Made by a program: the position numbers and the translations under genes. From Cryptomeria japonica (lineage: Eukaryota > Streptophyta > Pinopsida > Cupressales > Cupressaceae), in contig NC_081408.1 in NCBI RefSeq assembly GCF_030272615.1, forward strand, positions 606,163,673-606,227,672: a stretch of DNA of 64,000 nucleotides, in the 5' to 3' direction. The notes under the pieces were generated by a model. The model searched no databases, was not told the DNA's origin, and was given only the letters and a program-made list of their open reading frames with translations. Positions 33,666 through 45,396 of the stretch are shown here, piece after piece (position 1 is the first letter of the stretch; every line of letters begins with the position of its first letter).

Positions 33666-36600
33666 CCACATAATGCATCATTACATATTGAAGCCTTCAT
33701 ACACAAACATCGAATAAAGTGAGTCCTGATAGATGGAGGAGCTGGTCTAAACATTTTTACATTGAGCACCATTAAACAATTGGGATATTCCGATAAAGCT
33801 GTGAATTCAAAAAATCAAATCACCATCAAGGCATATGATGATGAAGAGCGTTCATCCAAGGGTACAGTCACTTTACCTCTCAGAGTTGGGCCAGTTACAA
33901 AGGATGTGGTTTGCCAAGTCCTAGATTTAGATCTCACTTATAATATATTGCTAGAATGTCCTTGGATTCATGAAATGAGGGCAGTCCCATCGACATATCA
34001 TCAATGCATTAAGTTTCCTCACAATGGAGTCGAGGTAACAGTTAACGGTGATCCTAATCCATTCATATATTGCAATAACTTGAGATCACATACTGAGACC
34101 ATCATTCCCAGTAATCGTGAAGCTGTTTCTTCTTCGGCATACATTGATCCTGAGTCATTAAAACCTTCGACATCAAAACAAGGTGAACTTAAAGGCAAAT
34201 TTCAGGACAAAGGCATGGGAGAATACACTTTAAATGAGACCATGTATTTATGACAAGTCATGAACTCTCCAAAAGAATATGGAAGGCCACATCCTAACAA
34301 GCAAACATTCATCATGACGCTCAAATGGGACCCTACTACCTTTCAAAGATGGGGCGAATTGGAAGAGGAAGGCTTATACAAGATGCTCTACAAAGACATT
34401 GAAGATGACACACAAGATCAGATCAATATACCCTGTGAGAAATATGGCAAAGGCTTCAAGATTCTACAAAAATTTGGGTATGATGGAAAAAGCCCTCTTG
34501 GGTTATGCAAAGAAGGCATTATGGAGCCCTTACAACCTGAATTGACTGTAAAAAGGGAACGCTCAAAGGGACTTGGTTTTCTGACTTCCAAGATCCACAC
34601 TAAAAGGACAGAGGAGGCATCACAAATCAAAATTGCCAAAATTCAACAAGAGGATCGCTATTCCACAGACTCCAACGAATGGGAATGGGGTTCAGACAAA
34701 TCCTCCAATGACTATGAGCTCACCGAGACATTCAGAGAGCCAGGTGAACCCACAGAAGAGGAGGAGTTTTATAACAAATTCAGAGTTGGTCAAGAAACAA
34801 CCCATGAGGAGTCTACACAGTCCTTGTCTCAAGGTTCTAGGTTGAAATCACATAGGATGAGAACACCTGTTCTGGAATGCGCTACTAGTAATGATAATTT
34901 GGACTCGCTTGCGATCGAGACTGATGAGGAGAGTGCCATCGATGACCTCGATAATTACCTTAACATACTCGAATATAACCACATCTTCACTCTTAGCCCC
35001 GCTAACTTCGAAGACATTAACGGCCTTCCCCTTGTTCATCACCAACTCATTGACTGGGATAATGAAGGACCTGCACAGTTGGATACATTCCAAAATGATG
35101 AAGCTTTTATTGATTATCTAGGCATACGAGATGATCTTCCCCCTGGAGACCATAAAGTGAGATACACCATAGAACTCAATAGCGTGGCATATTTTGGTGA
35201 GGGTGTCGGACCTTCCAGTCGCAAAAATGTGAAAATAAGAACAAATCAAGGGTCTTATGGCGAAAACCACACTGTGGCGCTATCTGATTCCAAAAAAGTA
35301 AAAAGAAAGGACGTATCTGAAGGTGAAAACCTCTCTAAGGCGCCCGAAGATGGAAGGCTCGACATTCTCCCAGCATCATATGAGGAAAAATCATCCATGT
35401 TGGTAGAAGAAACTATCAAAACAAATATCGGTATAGGAGAGGTTCCGCACAACATATTCCTAGCTCAATCATTGACAGGGTCCGAAAGGACAAAATTCAT
35501 AAGTTTCTTCAAAGAGCGACAAATCAACTTCGCCTGGTCATACGCTGATATGCTTGGATTGGATCCAGATTTGGTAATGCATCATCTAACGGTCAAGCCA
35601 GGGGCAAAACTAGTAAAACAGAAATTAAGAAAAATGCATCCACAAGTGGCATTACTAGTCAAAGCAGAGCTTGAGAAATTACTCGATGTCAGATTCATAC
35701 GCCTAATTGATTATCCAGAATGGATCTCTAACTTGGTACCTGTCAGTAAACCAGATCGCAGCATCAGAATTTGCACAGATTTCAGAGACATCAACAAAGC
35801 TTGTCCAAAGGATGACTTCCCATTACCAAACATTGACTTGATCGTTGATCTCACAGCAGGTCATGAAATGCTATCATTAATGGATGGATTCTCTGGCTAT
35901 AATCAAATAAGAATTGCACCCGAGGATCAACACAAAACATCATTCACTTGTCTGTGGGGAACTTTCTGTTGGAATGTCATGCCCTTTGGGCTAAAAAATG
36001 CAGGTGCTACATATCAAAGAGCTATGACTACTATCTTTCATGATCTCATGCATGTAACTATGGAAGATTATGTTGACTACCTCTTGGTCAAATCAATAGA
36101 CAGAAATACACACTTGGACATACTTTCAGTTGCCTTTGATCGGTTGGAAAAATACAAAGTTAGGTTAAACCCTAAGAAATGTGTCTTTGGAGTAACCTCT
36201 GGAAAGCTCCTAGGATTCATTGTATCCAAAAGAGGAATTGAAGCGGATCCAGCAAAAGTCAAAGCTATCTTAGAAATGCAACCACCAAGAAATATCAGTC
36301 AACTTCGATCCTTACAAGGCAGACTCCAGTCCATACGAAGATTCATAGCACAACTGGCAGATAAGTGTAATCCTTTTCAGCACCTGCTACATAAGAACAT
36401 CAAATTCAAATGGGATGACAACTGTCAACAGGCTTTCCAGACGCTCAAAGACCATCTCCTAAATCCACCAGTTTTGATGCCACCAATTCCAGATCAACCA
36501 CTGCTACTATACATATCAGCTACTCCAACAGCACTAGGGGCACTCTTAGCACAACAAATTGCTGGGGGCAAGGAAAAAGCAGTATACTATATTAGTCACA

Positions 36601-38690
36601 CATTGGTGGGATACGAGTTAAACTACACACCAATTGAGCGTGCATGTCTCACCATGGTCTTTGCTTCACAGAAATTACAACATTACATGCTCACTCATAA
36701 GACTAAGTTGGTTGCAAGAATTGATCCATTAAAATACCTTCTCAATAAAGCAACACTTACTGGGCGACTGGCCAAATGGGTAATGATATTGAGTGAATTC
36801 GACATCGAGTATGTGGATAGAAAAACAATAAAAGGACAAGCCATCGCAGATCAATTAGCAGATGCTCCCATGATTGATGATGTTCCTCTAAATTCTGAAT
36901 TTCTAGATGAATCCATTTTAACAATATCACATGCAAAGCCATGGCAACTGTACTTCGACGGCTCATACACACAGCATGGGGCAGGAGCTGGCATCCTCTT
37001 TATAACTCCTCAAGGGGATTCTATACCAAAATCGTACCGCTTATCATTTCCTTGCACTAACAATATAGCAGAATATGAGGTATTAACAACAGGATTACGA
37101 ATTGCAGTTCAATGGAAGATCCAAGAACTTCGTGTTTTTGGAGACTCCCAACTTGTTATCCGTCAAGCAACTGGTGATTATCAAACAAAAGATGAAAAGT
37201 TAATGCCTTATAAACAAATGGTGGATGATCTAAAATAGCACTTTACAAAGATAGACTTTGAGCAGATACCAAGAGAGCAGAATTGCGCCGCAGATGCCAT
37301 GGCTACAATTGCTTCATTGATTGATTTACCTCCAAACGAGACCCGCTATGAGTTCTTGGTGGATAACCTTTTAGTCCCTTCATATGAGATAATGCCTACT
37401 GAGATGATATGTGTTGTCGGTCCCGAATCCCAGTTATATGGTTCCATTTTCACATACCTATGAGACAATACTTTACCTCCTGATCTATCAAATAACCAAC
37501 GTCGCACTTTCATTCGCCAATCCTCTCGATATGTCATTTTAGCTGATATCCTATACCAGCGAGGTCTAGATGGCACTCTTCTTAGATGTCTAGAAAGTGA
37601 CGAAGCTCAGATTGCGTTACGTGAAGTGCATGAAGGGATATGTGGTCCACATGCTAGTGGTCCTACCTTAGCCAAGAAACTCATCAGGACTGGATATTAC
37701 TGGCCCAATATGGAAAAAGACTCATATCAGTTTGTCAAGAAATGTAAGCAATGTCAAATTCATGGAGACCTCATACATGCGCCGGCACAAGAACTGCAAC
37801 CACTTGCGTCTCCTTGGCCCTTTTGTCAGTGGGGACTCGATCTCATAGGCAAGATTCACCCTCCTTCCTCTAATGGTCATAAATTCATTATCACTCCCAC
37901 AGAGTATTTTACAAAATGGATTGAAGTCGTACCTCTCACACAAGTTACTGGAAAACAAATTGCTACATTCATCCTTAACTATATCATTTGTCGATACGGT
38001 ATTCCGGTTTCCATTATTACTGATAACGGGCGTCCCTTCAAAAATCAGGATGTTCGTGAACTCTGTGACCGCTTCCATATTTCCCATCGTTTCTCAACAC
38101 CATATTACCCCCAAGGTAATGGCCAAGCTGAGGCGTCTGATAAAACAATCCTTAAAATCCTCAAGAAGACAGTCGATGACATTGGCCGTAATTGGCATAT
38201 CCAACTCAATCCTGCACTCTGGGCCTACCGCACAAGCGTCCGTACACCTACAAGAGCTACACCCTATTCACTAGTCTATGGTTCTGAAGCCATCTTGCCT
38301 ATTGAGGTTGAGTTACCCTCTTTACGGGTCTCTTTGCAAAACATCATCACTGATGAAGATTACAGAGTCTCTCGCTTACAAGAACTAGAACTGCTGGATG
38401 AACGGAGACAAACTGCTTTTAATCATTTCAAGGCTTACCAACAACGAATGAGTCGCAACTACAATCACAAGGTCAAGCCTCACACATTTGAGGTAGGTGA
38501 CTTGGTTCTTCGAGAAAACCCCAGGAATCAGCAAGATAGAGAGAAGAAGGGCAAGTTTGAACCAAACTGGCTTGGTCCTTACATCATCACAGCAGTATAT
38601 GGCTCTGGGGCATATCAGCTCTCAACTACAGAAGGTGAACCTTTGGAGGATCCTATCAACAGCATGCACCTTCACAGGTTCTACACATAG
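33666..38690 (+). pseudogene. pol: Pol of element B: protease, G-patch, RT, two RNase H, integrase
   Basis: It continues the gag frame, broken by TGA at 33720, TGA at 34251, TAG at 37236 and TGA at 37461. Protease has DGGAG (33732). A G-patch-like segment with GKGF and PLGL lies near 34440-34520. RT spans about 35640-36260 with a CTDFRDINKACPKDDFPLP-like block; its catalytic motif is YVDY (36069-36080), the second Asp replaced by Tyr through one G-to-T change. A gypsy RNase H (about 36480-36880) and a second, archaeal-type RNase H (about 36940-37290, with YFDGSYTQHGAGAG) follow. Integrase has the HHCC zinc site (37635-37755), Asp in GLDLIG, Asp in ITDNG, Glu in QGNGQAEAS and a C-terminal GPY/F module. 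It ends at TAG 38688. Confidence 0.94.
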
Positions 38691-40400
38691 CTCATCGGAA
38701 TATCCTAATTCAAAAATACAAAAAAAAATAAAATAAAAATTCAAAAATACAAAAAAATTATAAAACAAAAAAATCGTTACTTGGTGAAAACCTGGCAAAC
38801 AGGCGCCTTGTGACACAAAAAAACATTGAAAAATTGAAAAAAGTAAAGAGAAATAATTTTGTCCAACAGTGAAAACCACTTCAGTGGCGCCCTGGGCAAG
38901 TACCATGGTGAAAACTGGGTCACCAGCGCCATGCGTAGAGACATTGCTCCTCCCTCCTTCAAGATTCCCTTCATCATTTCACTTTGCACACACTCACAAC
39001 CCATTCGTTCATAATAAACTTACCCATTCCCATCATGGCTTGTTATTGATCTACCCAAGATTGGTTAGCCATTCATAATAAATATCCCTTTTCACCTCCC
39101 TTTCCATCCATAATAAATCAGATCTTATCTGTGGCTAAGGCAAATCCTACGTCTAGTGATGGGTGTGGAACTGAGAACATCACATGTTTCAAGGAGTAAA
39201 GTTTCTTCCAGCTTTCTTAGTCTATTTGCGCACAATCCGCAATAAAGCAACATCTGCATCACAAATCCGCAATAAAGTTTCATCTTCTCCACAATAAAGT
39301 ATCAACTTCATGGATTCAGTCAGTTTCAGATGAGACACAACAGCAACAATGGGCTTCAACAAATCAAATCTTTCAACAGACTCAGACAACATTATGGTTC
39401 AGTGCTATCTATCCTTTCTGTGAAAGTAAACATTGTGACCACAATCAAATAAGACTTATACAAGTGACAAGAGACACTAAACTTGAGGACTACAGTGGAT
39501 GTTGGTGTCGAGTCTTGGTTTTCTTTTGATTTCATCTTTTTTGGTGACATGTCTTTTAGCTTTTCCGGGATGTCTTTGACTAGAGATTCTATCTCTAGGA
39601 TGTCTTTGACTAGAAAGGCAAGGATGGGGTATCGTCACCTATTGGTATTTGCTATCTATGGATTGTCTTTTAGTAATGCTATGACTTGTCCAAGGATATG
39701 AGGACACTGTGAGTCTAGTATGAACTGGGGCATTCCTTGTTTGTGACTGTCTTATCTCCATGCAAACAAGTACAATGACTTTCTGGGTCGAACATATGCC
39801 TCGATTGTCATAACCTATTTTGCCATAATAAAGCTCAATGATGATAACGCACAAGAAGCTCTTTCACTTTCATATCTTCTGTCTTCCATCCCCCTTTCTT
39901 GATTGACTTCCATCATCCTTCTCGAGTCCGCATAGCCTTCTATCACATGACTGAGTATAATGACACACCAAAAACATTTGCATTTCATGTAGCTGCACCT
40001 ACATTACCACATATAAGCATTTCATACATATATATAGATATCACAACTGCATCACATCCTACACACAACACCTATTAGCACAATTTACATTTGCATTATC
40101 ATATTCATATGCATTATATACATTTACATTTGCATTGGCATAACATTTTAAAAACAAAAAAAATAAAAAAATATTGCATTGCATCATATACATATTTGCA
40201 TCCATATCATAAGCATCACATAAGAACATCTCATCACATAGGTACACATGCATATAGCTTCCGCAAAGATGAATCATCTCATATATATAATCAAAAGTGT
40301 CATGATACAATGATGTCAAAATCATATGGCTACAATCACCCGCAGGTGTCTACAATACAAAAGAATGGTACAACACTGATACAATGGGAGCCCTCTAAGG
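38691..40400 (+). other. Element B spacer between pol and the antisense gene
   Basis: Starts with an A-rich tract (38710-38775), then three copies of a small hairpin module (38784-38930), then about 1.4 kb in which I see no gene. Short AT-rich tandem-like tracts with TTTGCAT and CATATAT occur near 40080-40260. Confidence 0.7.
38784..38930 (+). ncRNA. Three covarying hairpin modules after pol
   Basis: Each module reads GTGAAAA, a 4-bp stem, a short loop, the matching stem and CGCC. The stems are CCTG/CAGG (38791-38803), CCAC/GTGG (38876-38887) and CTGG/CCAG (38915-38926). Flanks are constant while stems change on both sides, so pairing seems to be conserved. I call it an RNA element by inference. 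Confidence 0.6.
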
Positions 40401-42378
40401 CTATGATGAACTCCCTCCCTCGGAGCCGCCTGGCCTCGATGGAATCTGAGCCCCTGAAGGACCCACCCCAGGATCATCCTACCCGCCCCCTCTATCTGGT
40501 GGTGGTGGAGGACCCATGACCCCACCGCTAGATGCCTGCCTCCTCCGACTCCCTCCCGTAGCTGTCACTGTGCGCGACGGTCTATGGAAGCTCCTTGCCC
40601 GCTGATCTGTTGGCACTGCACCGTAGTAGAGGTCCCTCTAGTATCCAATCTCCTCTCTTGCCCATAGGACATATACATAGCCTGCCCCTGTGTCCTCCGC
40701 CACCTGCCTCCCTGCCCTCAGCGCTGTCTTAGCCTCTGTGTAGTGCTGAATCGCCTAATCTCTCTCCCACTTAGTATCCCTAAGCCTCATCCTGAGTCGG
40801 TCTCTCTCCCTCTCCAACTCCTGTATCTCATCTGCCTGATCCTGGCAGATCTCCCTGAGCTCAATCAGCTCATCCTCCTCTGGATCCCCACCCTCTGCCT
40901 CAGCCTGTGGCTCTCCCTCTACAGGTGCCTGTCCCTGTATGGGTACCTATCTCTGTGCGTGCCTCTGTCCCTGCACCTGTCCTTGTCCCTATCTCTGCCT
41001 GGGATCCTATGCTGCTGGTACCTGTAGGGGCAATCAACCGCGACCCCTCACCACCCGAGCCTGCCGTTCCTCTCCACCCTCTCTCTGAGGTGCAACTCGC
41101 CTCTCTCCCACTACTCCCCTCCACCTCCGTCGGCCTCTACCCCCATCACCTCCACCATCATCATCATCATCTCCTCCTCCATCTCCATCCAATAGCTCCC
41201 CTGGATCTGTCAGTCGTGGGAATGGATGCTCCGCCCAATATGCTGAATACTCAGCATCCATCCCAGCATCATCAACCTCTGGCCACATGTCCCAGGGTAG
41301 AGGTATCATCTCTATCAACTGTGTCACTGCCTGATCATACGACAGTAGCGGCCCAAACTGCACCTGATCCCTGACTGTACGGGCATACATACCCGAGCCT
41401 CGTGGCATCCTCTGAATCTGGCCAAACTGTCGGCCAACCCTATCCACAAGCTGCCTCTCTAACACATAGGGCATCCGCCCAATCAGATACCTACTCCGGA
41501 AGGTGTATGGCAACTCCACTACGTCATCCTCCCACTCCTCGCATCCTAGATACGCTCTCCAGATGACTACATCAATATCATCCAGCACTCGTCACCAATG
41601 CTCTAACCTGCCAATCTGTGGCTGTGAGGTGATCATGTCATACAAATGAACAAAGCTGCGTCCATGTCCCCTACCTCGGAAGTGTATCGGCCTCGTCACT
41701 GGCAGACGCTCATACGCCCAAACCTGCAGTAGTGTCACCCCATAGCCCAATCCAACTGACCCATGGTAGACAAACTGGTGAAGCTCATAGTACAGGTGGG
41801 CCAACACACATGGTCCCCAAGCATATCTGGTGTGCTACGTCACCAGTGTCTCCAATGCTCCGCCCCAGCCCACTGCCAATCCCCGTGTCGCCCTATCCGG
41901 ACACAAGAACCCACTAATCACTCCTCCGATCACAGCTGGCAACGCTAACCCTGTGGCTGTCATGGTGTCCCATGCCACATGACCAGCCCTCATCTCTAGG
42001 TCGGGATCCTGAAACACCCATCTCAATGCCTCTCTATCACCATCTCGATCATATGGAATCAACTCTCCATCAATCGATATCCGCAGAATCCTGTAGACAT
42101 CCTCAAGGGTGACTGTCATCTCACCCATCGACAAATGGAATGTGCACGTCTCCGAGTGCCATCTCTCAGCCAGCGCAGTCAGCAAACCCATGTTTGCCTG
42201 AAACTCAGGCACATACAATATATGTCTCAAACCCATCTCCTTGATGGCAGCTCTATCCTGAAACGACAACTCAGGTCGCAATCTTTGTGTCGACGAGAAT
42301 CTCTCCCGTGACTCCAGCATAGGCAAGTACTCCTGCAGTCAAGCAAATTAATCATGTCAGTCATGGTGGCATTCACTG

Positions 42379-42731
42379 TTCATCACAAAATGCTACTCTT
42401 TTATCTAAATGCATATGGTTATCTATCCTAGTGACACTCACTATTCATCACAAAGTGTTACTTCTATTCTAGTAGTACTCCCTATTCATCACAAAGTACT
42501 ACGTGTGTGACATTCCCTGTTCATCACAAAGTGTTACTCACATTTGCACTCCCTGTTCATCACAAAGTGCTGCTCATACTTTGGGGGTACTCCCTGTTCA
42601 TCACAAAGTACTCTATCTTGGTACTCACTGTTCATCACAAAGTGCCTTGATCTATCCTAGTCTTCCTAGAGGACCTGCTTGAGTGTATCCTCTCAGCAGC
42701 TTATCCAATCGACAGCGTATGTTCATCACAG
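42379..42731 (-). repeat. TTCATCACAAAGT repeats in the antisense intron
   Basis: Eight copies on the plus strand (starting near 42379, 42443, 42485, 42520, 42556, 42597, 42631, 42721) of a unit like CCCTGTTCATCACAAAGTGYTACTC at 35-65 base spacing. In the antisense transcript the core reads CACTTTGTGATGAACAG. Confidence 0.85.
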
Positions 42732-42777
42732 AAATGCCGATTTGACCTCGAAGACCAAAACTTGCATTTTTCAACAC

Positions 42778-43030
42778 AAACGCGCTTGACTGACACAAAC
42801 GCGCCTACAGACTGCACAAGTGCACCTGAAAAACACAGACGCGCCTGTAGGACATAGATGTGCGTAGGCTGTGCATAAACGCGACTATACTACGCAGACG
42901 CCCCTGCACAACGCAGACGCCCCTGCACAACGTAGACGCGCCCACATTCGACGCAAACGCGGTTCCAGACACAGATGTGCCTGGCACCGACACAGACGCG
43001 CCTGGAACCGACGCAGACGTGGTTGCACGA
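42778..43030 (-). repeat. GCGTCTGTG repeat cluster 3 (antisense intron)
   Basis: About a dozen copies of ACACAGACGCGCC on the plus strand, i.e. GGCGCGTCTGTGT in the antisense transcript, at about 20-base spacing. It is the same motif as clusters 1 and 2, in the sense orientation of its own transcript. Confidence 0.85.
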
Positions 43031-43205
43031 TTTCAAACTTTTTTGTACCCTATTCCTAAGCACATTTATTGCTCTAACTAGCATGCATTAATGACAAAAA
43101 TACATGCGTCAAAATACGAGGAGGTTTGATGGTACTTACCGGCTCTCCTGCCTCTGCTGGCCTCTGGAATCGGCGAACGCGGTCGAATCTGTGAACCAAA
43201 GCCAT

Positions 43206-43549
43206 CGCTGCTGACTGCTCTTGCTCTTTTCTCGCTCTGCACTTTGATCTCGTGATGGTGTAGATGACAATGAGGATGTCTTTTGCCCGTGGTCTATCTT
43301 ATAGCCTACCCTAGCCCTCGTCTTCATTTCCCGAGTCAGTTTTCATTATCCCGTGACTCTGTCACTTTATTCGGTCAATCCATTCTAGCCTTTCTTTCTT
43401 ATCAAGAGATTGTCTGCAATCTTTTCAGACATTTTCATCCAATCTCTCGAGGGGGCATATCATTCCCATTCTGGGGCAACTCTGTATCAGTTCATCTTAT
43501 CTTCTTTGAAACAACGCGACAAGCCGCATTGTCTCAAAGAGGGGCAAAA
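43206..43549. other. Promoter side of the antisense gene, and PPT of element B
   Basis: Between exon 1 and the 3' LTR. On the minus strand CTATAAGA (43297-43304) lies 92 bases before the ATG and is a plausible TATA box for an independent antisense promoter. On the plus strand the purine tract AAAGAGGGGCAAAA (43536-43549) directly precedes the LTR and is the PPT. Confidence 0.65.
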
Positions 43550-44343
43550 TGTAGACACCTAAAATTGTCCACTCTGATTAAATAAATATTTTATTTATTT
43601 AATTATCTAAGCCTAATTCTTCTATTAATTAAATAAATCCTTATTTATTTAATTAATTCATTTATCCTCTTCTAGCCTTATTTCTCATTTAAATAAATAC
43701 ATTTATTTATTTAAATTATCATTTTCCTAAATTAAATAAATATCTTATTTATTTAATTGATCCCACTTCTTCTATTAATTAAATAAATCTTTATTTATTT
43801 AATTAATTCATTATCCTTTTCTACACATGACACATGTCACTCATCTCTTAATTCCTACACTACCTACCCCTCTCATTATTTTATTATTTCTTCTACCTAC
43901 CCTCTAATCATAGCCGACCTCCTTTTTACACCTCTCAATCTTATCCCTCCATTTCATATAGTGTCTTCTATATAAGGAGATGCTTCCTTCATTATCAAAC
44001 CCTAATCATTCATCCTAATCAAGCATTCTAAGGACCTAATGATCATTTTGACTACACTACGATCCTACTTGCAACCACATTCCATTCTTTGTTGAGCTCT
44101 TGTGCATATAAAATCTGAGAGCAAATATATCAAGCAAGATCAATGGAGATAGGAAGAATGGAGATCAAAACCCTATTGGACATGTGATGGTATAATCTTT
44201 GTGATTTCATGTGATTTGCATTGTCTTAGGTAATCTTCATATGTTATGGTGGATCTTTGTTGTTGTTAGGCTAGGGTTTTTGTGGTTGGATTCATTTAGC
44301 CTTTCAATATTGTTGTTATTGTTATCCATTTTCACCATATACA
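43550..44343 (+). repeat. Element B 3' LTR
   Basis: A 794-bp LTR, same length as the 5' copy with about seven substitutions, ending ATATACA and followed by the GAAGG duplication. Confidence 0.95.
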
Positions 44344-45391
44344 GAAGGTATTTTCGATTCTAGAGGGATAAAAAATCGATAAAATCAACCAATCTTTTGG
44401 ATTTAGGATATTAAATACAATCATAACAGTCTCCCAAAATTTTGGGAAAAAAGCCGAGGACCATGGTGGGAACGCACATGGTCCAACCAACTTTTTTTGA
44501 AATTTTCAGGGATAGATATTACGATGATTTTAAAGCTAACCCGAAAAAATTGGCAAATTTATGATCTCTAGATGGGCAAAATGAAGGCGCAAATGTGAAA
44601 ATAGGACCCTATTAGGGTTTTGAAGAAAAAGAGGAATTGAACTGAAATTTTGAAAAGGGTCAAACTTGATGGATAGGGACACTGTGGAAAATGTTTTAAA
44701 ATTTGGATGTAAATGAAATTAATTTGAAATTCACACAAAATCCAATTAATTTTAAAAATTAGGGTTTGATGACCTAAGCACTTAATATTGAAATTTGAAT
44801 TTTGGGAAAAAAGGGGGGAAATTAAAAATTTGAATTGTAGGATTACAGAAAAATTTGAGAACAATTAGAAATCTGATAAATGAAATGGAAATCCAATTTT
44901 TGCACAAGTTTAAGAAATTTTTTGAAAATTAGGGTTTTGACAAGTAACCTCTTAATTTTGGAAATTTTAATTGCAAATTGAACAAGAGAACAATCAAATC
45001 TGATTTTAATGAGAAGTGTGGATCTGATTATGAAAGGTTGTGTCCCTTTCAAAGGCTACTAATGGTGAAAGGGTATGCTTCTTGCCAAAGGGCATACATG
45101 ATGAAGAGGTGTGACCTCTCCCTCAAATTGAGAGATATAAAGGAAATGAATCAAAAGAATCTTGATCAGATCATATCAAAATTATTATCAAGTGACAAGT
45201 AGTAACATTTGTGTTCTTGGTGGTATGCATGGGGATGTGCTTAGTATGTATGCTTAGCATATGAACCATGATAAAGTTATGCAGAATCTAGTAATAATAT
45301 TGTTATAAATTTCAATATGTATGGCAGTAATACTTAATTTCATATATATTTATAATACATGAGAAGTTAGTATACTTATAGTCTAAATCAT
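44344..45391 (-). other. Element C leader, second piece
   Basis: Continues 27978 after removal of B. It has the hairpin module with GGACCATGGTGG...CACATGGTCC (about 44455-44520), homologous to the first leader hairpin of A (5494-5553). The rest is AT-rich and non-coding. The last bases before D are its duplication, GTTAT (45392-45396). Confidence 0.8.
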
Positions 45392-45396
45392 GTTAT

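Larger units (their letters stand above)
42333..43139 (-). other. Predicted 807-bp intron of the antisense gene
   Basis: Donor GTAAGTACC at 43139-43131 and acceptor CTTGACTGCAG ending at 42333, with CTGAC and TTAAT elements that could serve as branch point. Removing it joins exon 1 and exon 2 in phase 0 with no frame change. It contains two repeat arrays: TTCATCACAAAGT (42379-42731) and the reverse complement of the leader motif GCGTCTGTG (42778-43030). Confidence 0.7.
40401..43205 (-). pseudogene. Antisense plant-mobile-domain (MAIN-like) gene of element B
   Basis: Minus-strand gene of two predicted exons. Exon 1 (43140-43205) has ATG in a good context and 22 codons ending at GTAAGT. Exon 2 (40401-42332) starts after TGCAG and stays in the same frame to TAG at 40403. 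The protein of about 665 residues carries a plant mobile domain (MAIN / PP7-long family), shown by the RHILYVPEFQAN, LHLSMGEMTVTLEDV-like, GLLTALAERWHSET, LLQVWAYERLP and VGRQFGQIQRMP blocks. It continues with an acidic Gly/Asp linker, a Gln-rich stretch, a coiled coil (about 40690-40890) and a Pro/Gly tail. Nine premature stops lie in frame (first bases 41837, 41594, 41036, 41009, 40991, 40949, 40757, 40640, 40481), all explicable as CAG-to-TAG or CGA-to-TGA. It runs against gag-pol. Confidence 0.8.
27979..44343 (+). mobile_element. Element B: Tat-like Ty3/gypsy element with antisense plant-mobile-domain gene
   Basis: A complete plus-strand element of 16,365 bp with two 794-bp LTRs that differ at only about seven positions, so it is young. 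The duplication GAAGG is perfect (27974-27978 and 44344-44348). Order: LTR, PBS, 2.4-kb leader, gag, protease, G-patch, RT, two RNase H domains, integrase, a 1.7-kb spacer, an antisense gene, PPT, LTR. Extra ORFs after pol and dual RNase H are known traits of the Tat lineage. Five stops in gag-pol and a mutated RT active site make this copy defective. Confidence 0.95.

Noticed and set aside
31164-38690. Endogenous pararetrovirus (Caulimoviridae-like) origin for the gag-pol region
   Set aside because: LTRs, PBS, PPT, target duplication, integrase and dual RNase H are present and no movement protein is seen, so it is a Ty3/gypsy retrotransposon.
41732-41948. Overlapping plus-strand ORFs at 40743-41374 and 41732-41948
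   Set aside because: They are complementary shadows of the GC-rich antisense plant-mobile-domain gene and show no domain of their own.
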